Source: Patiria pectinifera
Lineage: Eukaryota > Echinodermata > Asteroidea > Valvatida > Asterinidae
Assembly (NCBI GenBank): GCA_029964075.1
Contig: CM057133.1
Span: forward strand, 13,416,699 to 13,480,698
DNA: 64,000 bases
Direction: 5' to 3'
Under the pieces are notes generated by a model that saw nothing but the letters and a program-made list of their open reading frames with translations, was not told the DNA's origin and ran no database searches. Shown in pieces: positions 24,501-39,500 of this stretch (its first letter is position 1; every line of letters begins with the position of its first letter). The position numbers and the translations under genes are program-made.

Positions 24501-27500
24501 GAAAGTCTACACAATGGGCATGATTTAGCCAATTCATTGGGGTTACGGGTACTCCTATACAATAGCACTGCCTGACTCTCAAGTGACAGTCGGGGAGTCA
24601 GTCAGCCAATGAGTCAGTCGGGGAGTCTGTCAATCAGTCAATCAGTTAGTCAGTCAAGCCATCAGTCAGTGAAATACATGTAGGTACATTTTTAAGAGGA
24701 AACAGGGCTCAGGGGCGGATCCAGGAATTTTTGCAGGGGGGTAGGTCAGACCCATCAAATTTTTTTTATGTCCGATTGTTGTTGACAGGCGGACATATAG
24801 GTAATTATTATATATATTTTTTGTCAGAGCTGGGGGATCCGTGCCTGGGGCTGGCCCTCTTAGACCAGCAAAAACATGCAAGATAAAAAGGCAACCACAC
24901 TTCTCAGCTCAGGCCTGTCGCCAGCCCTGAGCATGGGGGGGGGGGGAGATAGTACCAACTAGGGGGGCCCACTACCATAGAAAATACAAAAATACATATG
25001 TATTTGTGGCTTTTGCCGTGGGGGGAGGGCCAATTGCTCGCCAAGGCCCCCTTGGCGACGGGCCTGTCTCAGCTGTATAGCTTTAATCTAAGTTTTTATG
25101 TAGTATAACAAAACTAAATATATATCGTAAGTCTACCCTGCCTAATCAACTTCGCCATCAGACATAACATTTGCCATTAAAATAGTGCCTTTGTATGCAG
25201 GGAAGCAGCCACCAACCACAGGCGGCATGCTATGCTTTGTTTTCATTGCCAAGTCTACTTAAGGTCTAAAGAAATCACACACCAGATAAGAAAAACGGTC
25301 TCAAATTCACAGGACCATTCTAAATTGAGAGTCATAACTTCTGCAAAACGACTCCACGTCGTCGAGACCTCCGCCCATATGCATACATGTTATTCCTTTA
25401 TTGGTACTGCGGTAAGTGGTCGGTTTTCTCTGTCGCCAAAGCGCTCGTAAAGAGTTTGACATAGTCACCTTTATGACTAGGTCTGGCAACCGATATACCG
25501 TCTAGGGAACGCTTAGTCATAACCAAACCTCAACATCTCTGCCAAAGTTTTGAAGAGATGGTACTTAGGATTTAACAAAATAACAACAATATGAAATCTG
25601 AACAAAGGTCCCGCTAATTTGTTGTAGTAGGCCTACCTGCCAGGTCAGAACTTGATTTTACAGTTTTTAATGTTCTATATAAATATATCATTTTGTAAGA
25701 GCAAAATGAGAGAATACAAATTTACTTTGAGTGGGATCCAGTCTGAGAGATGGAAGTCCTTTTTACCACAATTCTTACTCCACCCCCCCCCAAAAAAAAT
25801 AATTAAAAAAATTAAAATAACAATAGGCCTAATTATTGCTTGATTGGGAAATTTTTTAAAATGTCATCAGAACCCAACACTTCATTTGAGAATTAAGGAC
25901 TTAGAAACCTTTCCAATATCTTAACAAAAAAACAGAGACAGATTTGACTCACGATTTTCTTATGCTTGCAGAGAATTTCTCCCTAACTTTATTTCATATC
26001 TCATTAAAGGGAATATACATCATTTGCTTTTGCTGTAATTTTCAGAAATGGATGGAATTGGGGGGTTGGAAATATATAGCAAATATAGTTACACTGACTT
26101 TTTTGAGGTTTTGGGTTCAAAAATGCTATAAAAACCAAGAAAAACAATCATTTTTCTGTAGTCTGGTTCCCTGACTCCATTTAAGAAGAAACAGAGCAGT
26201 TTACATATATTGGAGAATTGTAAGGTCAGGGAACCAGTCTAGCTGGCTTGTACCCATTCATAGGTGTGTAATCGATTGCAAACAAGTGCGATGGTCAATT
26301 GGGGCCAGTATTTGAAAAAAAAGCCAGTTTTTTTCAACGCTGATCGGCCGATCAGCGTTGGAAATTGATACAAAAATACCACTTTTCTTGAAAATGACAG
26401 TATACCAGGTGCCATGATTTTACAGGATGCTTTACACTGTCATTCACTAACAGTCCAGCAAGGTATTTCAAAATGATTTGGTAGTTTTATTTTGATGTTT
26501 GCAAATGTTGTAATTTCCCTTTAAATTACACATAACGCGATGTATATTTCGATATATTAATAGATTTTTTTTTTTTTATTCACCAAGTGTGCAGCTCACG
26601 GTATGAACTATTACTTTTTCAAAGTCGAGAAATTAGTTACAACCACAATTAAAACTACATTAAAACAAAACAACAATAATGAGCAGGAGAACAACTTTGT
26701 GCAAAGACTGCAAGCAGGAACAAGGACGGATGGCTGCCTAGGTAGCACTCACTACATGTATGTCAAAAAAGAACAAAAAATATCAACCTCTTTGAAACTC
26801 CCAATGTGCACACACAACAAAGGGTACATGTACATGTATGTCTGTGGTCATATGTCTGTGGTTATTCCCAAGTTCACATTCAAAATAATGCCATTTTTAA
26901 TTTGTTATCATATTTGGTTCTAGTTATCAGACCCTGGGGGAGAGACCAAAACTCCCAATACCAAAGGAAACCACTGCAATGATGCTGTCCTTGACCATGA
27001 GGTCAACAAATGTTACCCCAAGGAGTTGTGGCCGATGTTATCCCAGTAGGAATGGCACCAGTTTTCATTCTTCTCAAGTTCTGTATTTTGATTTTTTTAC
27101 CCTGAGAAAAAACCTAGGCCAGTCAGGATTAAAATGAGAGCCTTTCTTTACACATTTCATGTTTTCAAAACGGTAACTATTTTTGCAAGCAAACCAAACT
27201 AGATTGATGAACAGAACATAGGTTCCAAAAAAAAACCGGGCAATCCCAGCAAGGAAGTGCAATTAACCATGATATCTAATTAATGACTCAGGGAAACAAT
27301 GATCCAATACTCCTTGTCTGCAAAATTACTTGTTTGATAATAGAGTCTGAAAATAAAAGGTCAAACGGCTCAGCTTCCGGAACCCTCGCTCGCCCCGCCC
27401 ATGGGCATTTTGGTTACACCTCTATGTTCCAACACCCCTATGTTCCGACACCCCTATGTTCTGACTGCACATATTCCTATTCCTAACCCTAACCCTAGCC

Positions 27501-30500
27501 CTAACCAGGAGTAACACAAACTTATGTGCGGGTTGTCGGAACATAGGGGAATCGGAACATAGGGGTGTCGGAACATAGAACAGTCACCGGCATTTTACAC
27601 TAGGTTGCCCTTTCTCTTTGGCAGAATGATTTCTAACTGTAACAATTAACCCCGAGTGCTGGAATTTTATCTTGGCGTTCTTAAAATAAAAGTTGATAAA
27701 AAAAATCACTTGGAGATACTTAAAAAGAATTTCATCTACGACCTTCCAAGTCCAGCATTTTCATTCCCAGGTCTCCTTGTTCGTTAACGTTTGTTTACAC
27801 ATCGCGTTCTTGCATGAGAACGAGAATGTATAACAACGCGAAGATTCACCTAGCTACCTGCAGCCGATGGGTTCTAGATTTAGTCAGGCTGACTTGTATG
27901 CAGTTCGTAGCAGCGGTCACTTTAGAAGAGCGCCACCAGGGGTGAACTTTCAGGCTCAATTGCTCACTTGTTTATAAATCTACACGCCTTGTGCCCTGGT
28001 TTTCATGCAGCATGCAAAGCTAACCTGGATTTTTTGAATCCCCACCTAGGGCTCAGTAATCCATTCCAACTGTCTCTCAGAAGGCATCAAGCTTTACAGT
28101 GCTTGTATGATATTTTTTTGCTTTTAAGTTCCCAAGGATGTACATGTGGTCTAGCGGTGGAGCACAGGATTCGTGATCAAGAGGTTGTGGGTTCGAGCCC
28201 CCACCGTGGCCATGCGTGTTGTGCCCTTGAGTAAGGCACTTTACCTCAATTACTCCTCTCAACCCAGGTGTTAAATGAGTACCGGCATTGTTCAATGCTG
28301 GGAAGGTAACAGACTCGCTGTGGAGGAGGTGTGGCGATCCCCCCACAGCAGCATTTCATGGACTCGAGTCTGGCCCAATCGCTAACGAAAGAGAGATGGG
28401 AACTCCGTTCCTGTGAACACAGGTTCGTCCCCTTTACCTTTACTTTTAAGTTCCCAAGACTGATTTGATTTCATTTGAACTTGATGACCCTACTATTGCC
28501 ACAGCAGCTTTATTCCACGTCAAGGACCGACTGCATTTGAGAACAAATTTCAAAAAATCTAGTCTGGGACCCAGACTTCACCAACCTGACTTCCTGCAGC
28601 ACAGCACCCCGGTGGTGATCCCCGGCCGATAGGCGCACGCCTGGCCGTAGTGGGAGTCCATGCAGCAGCTGGCGTCAATCCGACCCTTGCCCAAGCAGGA
28701 GGTCTGGCCGGGGTTCTGATGGGGGCACCCACGGCCCACGCCCCCCATGTCATCCTGTCAGGTATAAACCACAAACAACAGTTACTAGGGATCAGTGTCA
28801 AGGGGGAGATTGTTATTCAATGGTTTTTATTTGAAGTGCATTTGGCGTGGCTCAGCTGTGGTGAGGAAAACCGCCAATAAAAAGAGGATGGTAAATATTA
28901 TCTAGAAAACAAGCTAGAAAAAAATATATACCTGTTTTGACCATTTGATCTATTTTTCTTTAGTTTGTAACCTATGATCAGTTTGAAATCAGATATTACT
29001 GATATTCATGTCACAAATAATACCGGTACATTGTGTGTGTTATCTCCAGCGTAATCAATTTTGAGGAGTTATACATTATTGAAGAGTAAGCAAGTAGTTC
29101 TGTACAAAAAAAACACCCTCACATTTGAATAAGGCCAGAAGCTCATCTAGTCATCAGAACTACAATAACTGTTTAACATCGCGTACCACTACAAGATATT
29201 TGGTCATATGTATGTGATACTGTTTGATAAAATCAATTTCAAATATTTCAATACCTGAGCACAAAAAATGAATCGGTGGGGGACAAAGACAAATGAACAT
29301 GGAAATTCAGATGGATTGGAATTTCAGACGAAAAATACTCCCAAAGAATTTTCGTGTTGATTGATGTTTATCAATTCCCCAATTGTATATAAATATGTGA
29401 GCAATTCTGGTGTTATGTAATGTCTCTTACAGAGCTTTACATGTAACTTGCTCAGTGAATACACCTGAAATGTATTTTTCAAATCTTATACCTCCATCAT
29501 CTAGTAATTGTCAAGGAGATTACACAATATGAGTTCTGGATCATTTCTCTGAATCATTAATTAGATATCATGGTTAATTGGCTCTGTCACGGACATTACA
29601 CTTCCTTTCATAATCATAATGCTGGAATTGTCCATGTGCATCAGTATAAATTTTGTACATGATTCAAATAAAAATCTGTAAAAATTGCACTGCATTCTGC
29701 AAGCATGGACTGTTTTTTATTGAAAGGTTCCAGTAAGCGCGGTAACCCAGCTCTGGTTACTCCCACACAACAACAGTTTAGTCTTTAAATTGGGCAAAAC
29801 TTCCTTCTGTGCGGGAAAAACTGCAATTGAATCAGGAAACCGCCCTTCCACCCCAAAAACACAAGGGAGGAGGAAACATTGGGGGGGGGAGGGGGGGTTG
29901 CGGCATGGAGCATCTGTCATCCAATCAAAGACTTAGCTTCTATTATTTGACTCCAGGGGGCGACAGCTCCCTTCCTGTTTTGGGGCGTAACCTTTGACCC
30001 CACCACCCAAGCAGTCCGGGTATTTATAGTAAACATTTCCCAAAGCTAAAGGCGGAATTTATGTGCACCGGTTGGCTTTGTGAGACAAGTCTGGTTGAAA
30101 ACAAGGTTGCCTAACGTTTCTCAGAAACAAAAAAGCATAAAAAACAAAAAACAGGCACCAAAATACCCTTGAAAATGGCAAAACGAAAATTGGAAATAAA
30201 GAGAAATGGGATGATACGAAGTTGCGTTTTCAAGGATTGCATTGAAAATTACATTGCATGGGCCCTTTAAACTTAAAGGGAATGTACAACATTTGCTTTT
30301 GCTGCAATTTCAGAAATGAATAATTTGGGGGATCGGTATGTTATAGCAAATAATGTTAAAATGACAAGTTTGTTTCACATTTTGGGCTTGTAGATGCTGG
30401 AAAACACAAGAACACCAATCATGTTCTTGTAGTCTGGTTCCTTGACCCCACTTAAGATGAATCCGAGCAATTTATAGACTTTGGGGAATTGTAAGGTCAG

Positions 30501-33500
30501 AGAATCAGTCTAGAAGGCTTGTACCCCTTCACATCAATTGCAAAGAAAACGTGGAATAACTAATTAGGAAACATTAGGAGCAGTTTTTGAAAATATGCCA
30601 GTTTTCCCCAACGATGGTCGGCCGACCACCGTTGGAAAAATATCATTTTTCTTGAAAATGTCAGCACAGCAGGAGCCACGATTTTACAGGATGCTTTAGA
30701 CTGTCATTTCATAGCAATCCAGTTAGGTATTTCGTGATAATTTGATCATTTCGTTTTGTGATGTTTGCAAATGTTGTATCTTCCCTTTAAAGGGAATGTA
30801 CATCATTGGCTTTTGCTGTAATTTTCAGAAATGAACTATTTCAGGGGTTAGTATAATAGATCAAATATTGTTACACTGACATGTTTGAAGTTTTGTGTTC
30901 GAAAATGCTGGAAAAACCAAGAAAAACAAAACTGTTCAAGTAGTCTGGTTCCCTGACTCCACTAAATATGAAATGGATCAATTTACAGATGCTGGAAAAT
31001 TGTAAGGTAAGGGTACCAGTCTAGCTGGCCTGCACCCGTTCATGAACATGTAACCAATAGCAAACAAAATTTGGACTGAATTAATGGTAAATTTGGAGCA
31101 CTAGTTGAAAAATAGTTAGGTTTTTCCAACGGTGGTCGGCCGACCACCGCTGGAAATTTTTACAAAAATGTTATTTTCTTGAAAATGACTTCACACCAGG
31201 TGCCATAATTTTACAGGATGCTTTAGACTGTCAATTACCAACATCCTATATAGGTATTTCGTAAAAACTGGGTACTTCTATTTTGTGATGTTTGCAAATG
31301 TTTTATCTTCCCTTTAAGCATGGAGGAATAAGACCTTTAGAAACTTCTTCATCCTCCACATCAATCATACGTGTAGGCTTCTGACAATTTCAAATTAGTC
31401 ATATCAGCAACATTTCTAAAAAAAAACCCAGAGCTGGAAGGTTTCTTCTCTGGATTCTTGAAGGCAGAGAACACCTGTTACAGAATTTGGAAAACCAAGG
31501 GCACACGTTGGTAGTCCCACTCCACAACTTTTAACCAGATGAAAACAAATTTCCAGCTTTATCAAATTTTCTTTTCTCCCTGTTGACATGTTTATTTTTC
31601 AATACCAAAAGAAATATCTGACAAATGACGACCTTGGGAGAAAAAACCCAAAGTTCTCTGGGTTGGTCTGCAGTTGGATAATAACAGGCATACTTGTGTC
31701 ATTCAGTCCGGCCAGCCCCAATCTCATGCCTAATTGAATCTCAAAACCAGATTAGTGATTACCCAGAGCGCAGTACTGGAGAGGTGATAACAAGATTACT
31801 TTGGCAGGGTTGGATTTGGGAGCTGGTTTGTGGTTGTATTTCCAGCAAGAACAACAATCTACCAGCCGCACAGTTTTTCCCCCCAAGGTGACAACGAGTT
31901 GACAGGAGAGAGCTGGAAAGTGGGTGTGATGTGCCACAGAGGTCGCCTGTCTATCAATTACTTTACAAACTGCTTACAGATCACGGATGGCCCTTTTTGC
32001 ACTTTCCACAAATCTTGGACTAAAAGTTTACCAGGGCAGCCCTGGGAATAGTCAGGCAGAATCAACTGACTGACTGTATGTTGAAAGTTTGCGTTCATAA
32101 ACTTTCGTAGTATACAACAACTTCATCAGATGCAAAAAAATCTTGGAGTGATTCTGAAACAGTTTCGAAGTACCCATACTTAAACTCGAATAGTACTTAT
32201 GAAAGTTATTCTTGTAATCATTCTCAAGGAAATGTACCCGTACTTGTACTCGTAAGAAAAAAATTACCCGAACTTGTGCTAGTACTCATGACAAAGTACC
32301 CGTACTCATACTCCTGCGAATGTTCTGCCACAAGAATTTTTTTTAAAGCACGACATGCAGGTAAAGAATCAATATTGTACTGTTTGGGAGGCTTCTGCAT
32401 TTGTTTAATGCCAAGTTTGACAGCAAAATGCTCTCGAGAAGACGTGTAGCCATTGAAATTTGCTCCTAATGGTGAAATGTACTCGTACTTGTACGAGCAC
32501 GAGTATTCGAGTACATTTTTTGGTGCTCTACTCATAGTCGTGAGAAAAAACTAGCCCACCTCTTTTTTTGTTCAATTCAATGCAATTCAATTCAATATAA
32601 CATTTATTTCCATACTGAACAATAACATAATAGAAAGCAAAATACAATATTGTGGAGGCACAATCCTAAAAGCTAAGGCTTGTAGCGGAGTGCCTTGTAG
32701 CGGAGTGCCTTTAGAAAAGAGAACAAAGACATCAAATAATTGTTGAATCGTACATTTGCAATAGGCCCTACATTGAAGTATTTTGTCTTTAAATCGTACA
32801 TTTGCAATAGGCCCTACATTGATGTATTTTGTCTTTAAATCATACATTTGCAATAGGCCCTACATTGAAGTATTTTGTCTTTAAATTTTTTTCTCAGCAA
32901 AGTTTTAGTACAAATTCTGTTAGAAAGGGTGATGGCTCCTTTGAACAAAACAGTATCAGCAAAAAAGTCCAGAACATTGAAGAATCCATCTGCCATCTTG
33001 GAAAATCTGCCATCTTAGGGGGGAAAAGGGCTGCCTCCTTCCCTTTTTCAAAAAGCCCGGACGAGAAACTGACTTTTCTATTACTTGGCCTTATACTGCA
33101 CCTTATTATACTGGCTCATGCAAACAGATTTGTGCACCTTAAAGACAGGATCCATATGGGACGTTTTGGCACAATTCCTTTACAAATTTATAAGACTTGG
33201 TACAATTTTGCGAATCAGGAAAGTCCATCATTGCAGTAAGCCTATTCATCAGCTCAAAATGGCGCCCCCTAGAGACATCTTACCGGTTTATCTCGACCAC
33301 AGCGCACTGTTTTTAATCAATTAGTTCAATACAGTAGTCTGCACAAGTTCAAAAAAAGAATTTTTTAAGCAAGTACTGTACGTACTTCTTCTGCTAATCT
33401 GGGTATCGCATCCCAAATGTATCATCCAAATCCCAAACTGCCTACATGCCAGACCGATAAGGTCTTGTTGACCTTGCTGCTTTCCTCCTCAAGATCAACA

Positions 33501-36500
33501 TTTATAATTGGGGATGTCAGACCAGAGCTGACTGAAAACTGGAAAAAACAAGAAATCTTTGGAGACCCTAGAAAGTCAACTTGAATATTCCAATGTTTCT
33601 ACGTCGAAGAAATTTGATTTTCAAGATTTTGGGACAGTTGAAAACATTCATCGCAAACTTGTTGGGAGTAAGTGATGTTATTATTCAGATTGGACCAAAT
33701 CAGTTCATTAACCCTAACTCCCTAGGGGGTATGCAAAATTGTATTGAAATTGGAGGATTCAGGACTGTTAGGGCTATAGTGCTAAAACTATTCACAAGAC
33801 GATTGAGGGTAAAAATTACTCATATTTTTTATTGAAATACTTGAACAAGAATTGCTTCAGTCAAAATTAAAGTTAAAACTTGATCTCTTTGACTGACTGA
33901 ATCTCACTCTAAATTGCCTTGTCCCTAGTTTCAGGTGAATGGGATAAATATATTTACTCAAAATGAGTGAATTTTGGAAATCAGAGAGTAAAATGTATAG
34001 CACCACATTTTTATTACTAAATTGATTGGACCTTTTGAACAGCATGTCCTTTTAAATCAAGCAATTTTACAGAGCAGTAGGACCACAAGTCATTAAAAAA
34101 GCATAATCTTCCCGACTCATATATACAGTTGTTGGTTTTTTCAACTAATAAACTCTTATGATTTTGAATTAATCGCAGAATCTTTTCTAAATACAGTAAA
34201 GTAGTCTACTCAAAAACAGCACATGCATAAGAACACTATTTACACTACACTGTAGTACATAAAAATCGTAGAAAAAATACATAAAAAATCCCCCCCCCAA
34301 AAGAAAAGAAAGAAATATGGCTACTAAATGCAATCAAATTATACATATACTTCTTGATAGAATGCATGTATATCTGTTACATCTGTAAGATAATATATTA
34401 AATTAATCACATTTCATATTTTTTTCTAGTAAACTTATGTGCATCCTCCAACCACCCACCCACCCCCTAGTGCTCAACCGTCAAATCTACATTAGTCAGC
34501 AAAAAAAGAAGAAAAACAAGAAAGGACACATTGTGATGGAAGACCAGCTGCAACAATATTCAATACCAAACTTAGAAAGAAAAAAAAGGGCCTTCAATAG
34601 TAAGCTTGTACAAAACCTTGCACTCTTATGGTAATTGCAATAATATCAATGGTCCTTTTTTTCTCAAGTATGCTGTAAGTACATGTACCTGTAGAAGATC
34701 CATGCCAAGCAGCAGACCACAAAATCTGGGAAGAAATTTGATACAAACCAGCGGCCTCCAAGAGGTGAGCCCTAATTAGCCACGTTAGCCAAGCAAATTG
34801 GTGTGACACAATCGAAATCTGAGACCAACAGGATGTTTTCACTAAGAGGGAGGGATTTACAGCTTGTCTTCATCCACTTAAATACATCATTAAGGGCAGA
34901 ACAGACAAAAAGAAAGCGGCCTTGGGAGATTTTGGCCAGTAATCCAGCAGCCTTAATCCTATTGCATCATTTCTCTTCCCTTGGTCTTGGGGAAAATGCC
35001 GCGCTTTTCTCAGCGTTCCTGCTGTTACAAGGGTCTTGGGCAGTAATCTGGGGTATCCTTTGATCTCCTTTTTTTTTTAACTTGGAACATGGAGGTAGCT
35101 AATGACAGGGCTGTGGTGTTTGCAACATAAGGCTTGCAATGTTCTCTATCATCACGTGGTATACCCAGCAGGATTTGTGACGGAGGGGTACCCCCAAACT
35201 CTATTGCAAACCCTGGACTAATGTTATCTAAATATCCCCCTAGATATCTCAATCCCTGATATTCTGGTTACACGATGACCAACACAAAGGAGGGGAGGAG
35301 CTCCCTCCGTTTCATATCGTGCTACATATGTCAAATCAGGCATGCAACTGGGAAGTCACAAAAAAAGAGGAAATTCAAATCTTTCCGAGACTTTGTACAG
35401 TGTTTTTCTATTTTCAATGGCACACATGGGAAGTGAAAAAAGAGGCAATCAGCTGATCCGAGGAAAAGTTGCATGCCTGGTCAAGTGGGTCATACTCTGT
35501 GGATCAAACATTTTTTTGATGATTCAAGCCAACAGGGAAAAAAAAGGACACTTTCATGCTAGATTCAAAAATCTCTGTGCCAACCACTTTTAACTTAGGC
35601 TGTCCTGAATATAACGAATACTCGATCATCAACCCAATATTCAAATAGCTTTTTGCCGGTTTGAATATTAAAAAAAAAACTAGTCCTACGCACATACAAA
35701 CACGACTGTGTTGTTATTTTATAGTAAACTTGCCGCGCTTTTTTGTCAGCGGCCACCTTTGTGTTGCAGGTAGCTTTTTTGTCGACGGCAGTTCATCGTT
35801 CATCTCCTGTAGAAGGTTAAAGCCCTTTACAGTCTTACTGCAAAACACTCATGCACCCCCATACCAATTGCCGTACGCAAATTTTAACTGGCGCGCTCTT
35901 CGTTCAACATTTTACCGGCGCAGCACGCAGCTGCAGCTGGCAGTTTCAAATATTTGAATATTCGGTCAAACGCCGTTTTGAGTAATCGAATACAAAATTA
36001 TTCAAAATTGACAGCCCTAAACCCTTTTAGAACCTTTCACAGTATCCAAAATTGCTGTGTTGGAATTTCAGGAACCCTTTTAGTTACTTGGACTCCAAGC
36101 ACTACATGTGCCTGCAAGGGAAATACCACAATAGCAAAGTGATGTACGTGTACATGTGTGTTTCCTGCCAGGGTCGTGTATCTCATTAATTAGAGTCCGC
36201 ATTCTTAGCATTGTACAGGAAATGAAATACGTTAATTGCTGTCACAATGTTAGCATTCGTGAAGCACATGGAATTCCACAATGGTCATGATGTGCTTGAT
36301 CAAAGATGTGCATTGCCTACATTTCCCCTGCTCTGAAGTTTTTTCTGACATTTGAGCACAATGTTCAAACCAATTTCTTTTTCCAAACGGTACTCAGTCT
36401 CAGATCAAAATGAACTTTTGCAAACTCCACAAATGTATAGTTGAGTTTTTAAAGTTATTCCTTAAAATGCAACATTTTCTAGTTTTATTTCAGAATATTT

Positions 36501-39500
36501 TATGTGTAGATAACACAGAGAGTGTTGTATTGGAGGAAACACATGTAACCTGCAACTACAGGACAACTTTTCTTCCATTCCTTCTTTTTAAAAATATTTT
36601 TTAATTGGGATATCTAGTGGTCATAGTTTGTGCTCAAAATTATCACTAGGGCTGTTAGACTAGAGTGTGGGTGGTCAGGGTTGCTGCCAAGCATGATTTG
36701 GATGAGAGTTAAGAATTAGATCGGACAAAACTTTTTTATGGGTTCTTCCACCTACGTAATTAGAGACATAAGCAGCTAATGCTTACCAAGAAAGCTCCAG
36801 TGCTTCAGGGTAAAGCAATTAATTACAATCCTTAATTAGCACGGGTAAATAATGTTCAAAATTTTAACAAGCTCTAATACACTGTTACTTTAACGTTCTG
36901 GAAACCCTTCTAGAAAACCCCCCGCTACGCTGTTATTAATTGATGTTTGTATTTACCCAAATTATCTCCACAAAAGATCGCTTTAGTATCGCCGCGACCA
37001 CCAGCGCCCAACGATATTTGCACTCTTTTGACCTCCCCCCCTCAAGCCAAAGCACAAGGCTAGGTTAGTGCCTCGCCTGTTCCAAGGTCTACTTTCGGAA
37101 CAAGAAAAAAAGAAGAAAAGAAATATTCTGCTCTACAAAACACGCTGGGCAAACAGCCCCGGCTGCGGCACCAAATAGGCTCAATAACAATAACACGGTT
37201 CAGGAACTCCGCAAAGAATCCGATAAACTGGCGAGCCATTTCCAACAAGGGGATTACATGGAGCGGAATTCCGCGGGAACAATGGGGACCGGGGGAAAAC
37301 AGGCGGCCCCCGGCCGGGCGTATTGTCAAGCGGCTATGTTTGGATACAAAAAACGACACTGCGACCCTATTATCACTAGCTTTATCTTTAGGGGGCATTA
37401 CAGGAAAAGGAATGGGGCTTGAATGTTTAAACTTCCTGACGCAGGCGTGCAAGATTGCTGTGACAAATTGGTAGGCTCCCAACCCTCCGTGTATAGGAAA
37501 CCTGTAAACTGTGGAAGCCCCGCCATGCACTGTTGAAAAGACGGAGAATTCCCGGGCGGCTAAGAAAAGCAAACACGGAAGAAGCCCTAACTGACAACAA
37601 AGCCTGCAAATCCAAAATGGAACAAGCCAATAAAAGGCTTGATTTCTTAAGATGAGGACCAGAACTGACAGGTTAAAAATGAAGAGTTTTCCAAAACACG
37701 ATGCATGTAACATCCATTCAAAAGTTGCACTGTTAATGTTTAAAATGAAAAACAGAACATACACAGTTTAACAGCTGTTTCTAAACTACATTTTTTGCTT
37801 CACTGTATTTTTAAATTATAACCGCCGTAGAAACTGACTATGTTAACCAGGACAGAACAGGATTCTAAAAGTAAAAGGTACCAACATTTTTCAAATTCTC
37901 ACTGCCATGACCTGATTGCAGACAAAAACCCTGGGATGAGACTGACCTAAAATGGGGGGAAAAGAGTTTTGAGGGTCAACCCGGGCAGGCCCCAGAGGAA
38001 CGTATCTTTGGAGTATGGTTTATGTTTGTATTTGCCCAAAGCATAGGCACCCATTAAATTTTAAAATACCCATATCATTTATAGGTCATGTGAAAACACC
38101 TATACAGTAAAACCACTGGAAAATTCCAGATTTCAAAAAGGATTCTTTACAAAAATCCTTAAATCAGGGAAAAAATCCTGATAAGACATTCTGAAATCTG
38201 GAAAAATCCAGACAAATCTCACCCACGAAAACCTTCTAATCTCTGCAGGGGATGAGCCCTGTTTACCCCCTTGCGAAAATAAAATCTTACAGAAAAGCAA
38301 CGGCCTCCAATGGGAGGAAAAACCTCCCATGAAAACTCAGGTGCAGAGCAGGTGAAATAATCAAGCGGGACTGCTTTATGATGGATTGATAGGCCCCAAC
38401 CAGCCATCCAAACAATGCAAGGTCCGGACGTTCTCTTGAGAAAATATGTAGAGACCGGTTCCCTGACGGAGGCCTGATACCCACAAAAATAAGGACGAAC
38501 CTAATACGACAATATTATTCTTCTAAACAGGGCTGTGATGGTATACACCATTAATAATCCATCAAGGGGAATGGGACGCAGATTTAGTTTGGGGGGGGGG
38601 GGCTGGACGGGGACATGTGAGCAATATCAATACCCAGGTATTAAAACCAGGAACTAATGGAGATTTGAAAACCAGATCAAAGTATTTAGGTCGGGGCTTG
38701 ACAAGAAAGCAAGGACCTACGGATTAAGGTTTGCGTCCTTGCTCTTGGGTTTGACACAACACAGATGCTGACACGGATTGTGGTGTGGACAGAATAACAT
38801 TTTCTTTCTTGCTTTCTTTTCACAACAGCTTGATGCAACAGCCTCTTATTGCGCTGTCAACACTTTAACCTCGATGTGAGAACCGCAATGCCAACTACCA
38901 AAACAAAATTGCCCATGGCAAATATCGAACTGTGCTGTGGGCTTTCACTGAATAGGTCCAACAAACAGCACACATTCATTGATGAGTGCGTGAATTGTCC
39001 AAATAGACCATTATCATGTTGCGGCCATCTTGATTTTTTCGCATTCAAATCAACGTTACCAAAGCGAGGCTGAAAGTAAAATAGTCTGGTTCATTTTTGC
39101 TCGAAAAACATTATCATTCAGTACTTTTACTGGATGCAGGGAACATGACTGAAATGGTGGCGGCATGATAAAGGCCTATTGCAAACCAGTTTTCCTAAAC
39201 TCCTTCCCGCATCAAAATTAAAGCAACTGGCCCTTTCACATTATCCAAAATCTTCATGTTGGACTCTGGTCGAACCCCGAGATTTCGAGAACCCTTCTCA
39301 CACTAACAAGACAGGTCCAGACATGGGTAACATTCAACCCTGGGGGAGAAGGCACATGATCCGGATGCCCCCCCCCCCCTTAAAATCTTGAATTGAACAA
39401 ATAAAATATATAATTTACCTTCAGTGTGCCCCTACCCTCTGACAAATGTATGTAACCCAGATGCCACCCAGAATTTCAACCCTAGTAATGCCACTGGTCA

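Larger units (their letters stand above)
24315..28585 (-). other. Intron 3
   Basis: A 4271-bp intron between module copy 1 and the Ig domain. It contains the short inverted repeat, two small MITEs, one M1 element, repeat copy 2, the second TTAGGG fold-back element and SINE family II copy 2. A (GTCA)n microsatellite lies at 24580-24665. Confidence 0.75.
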
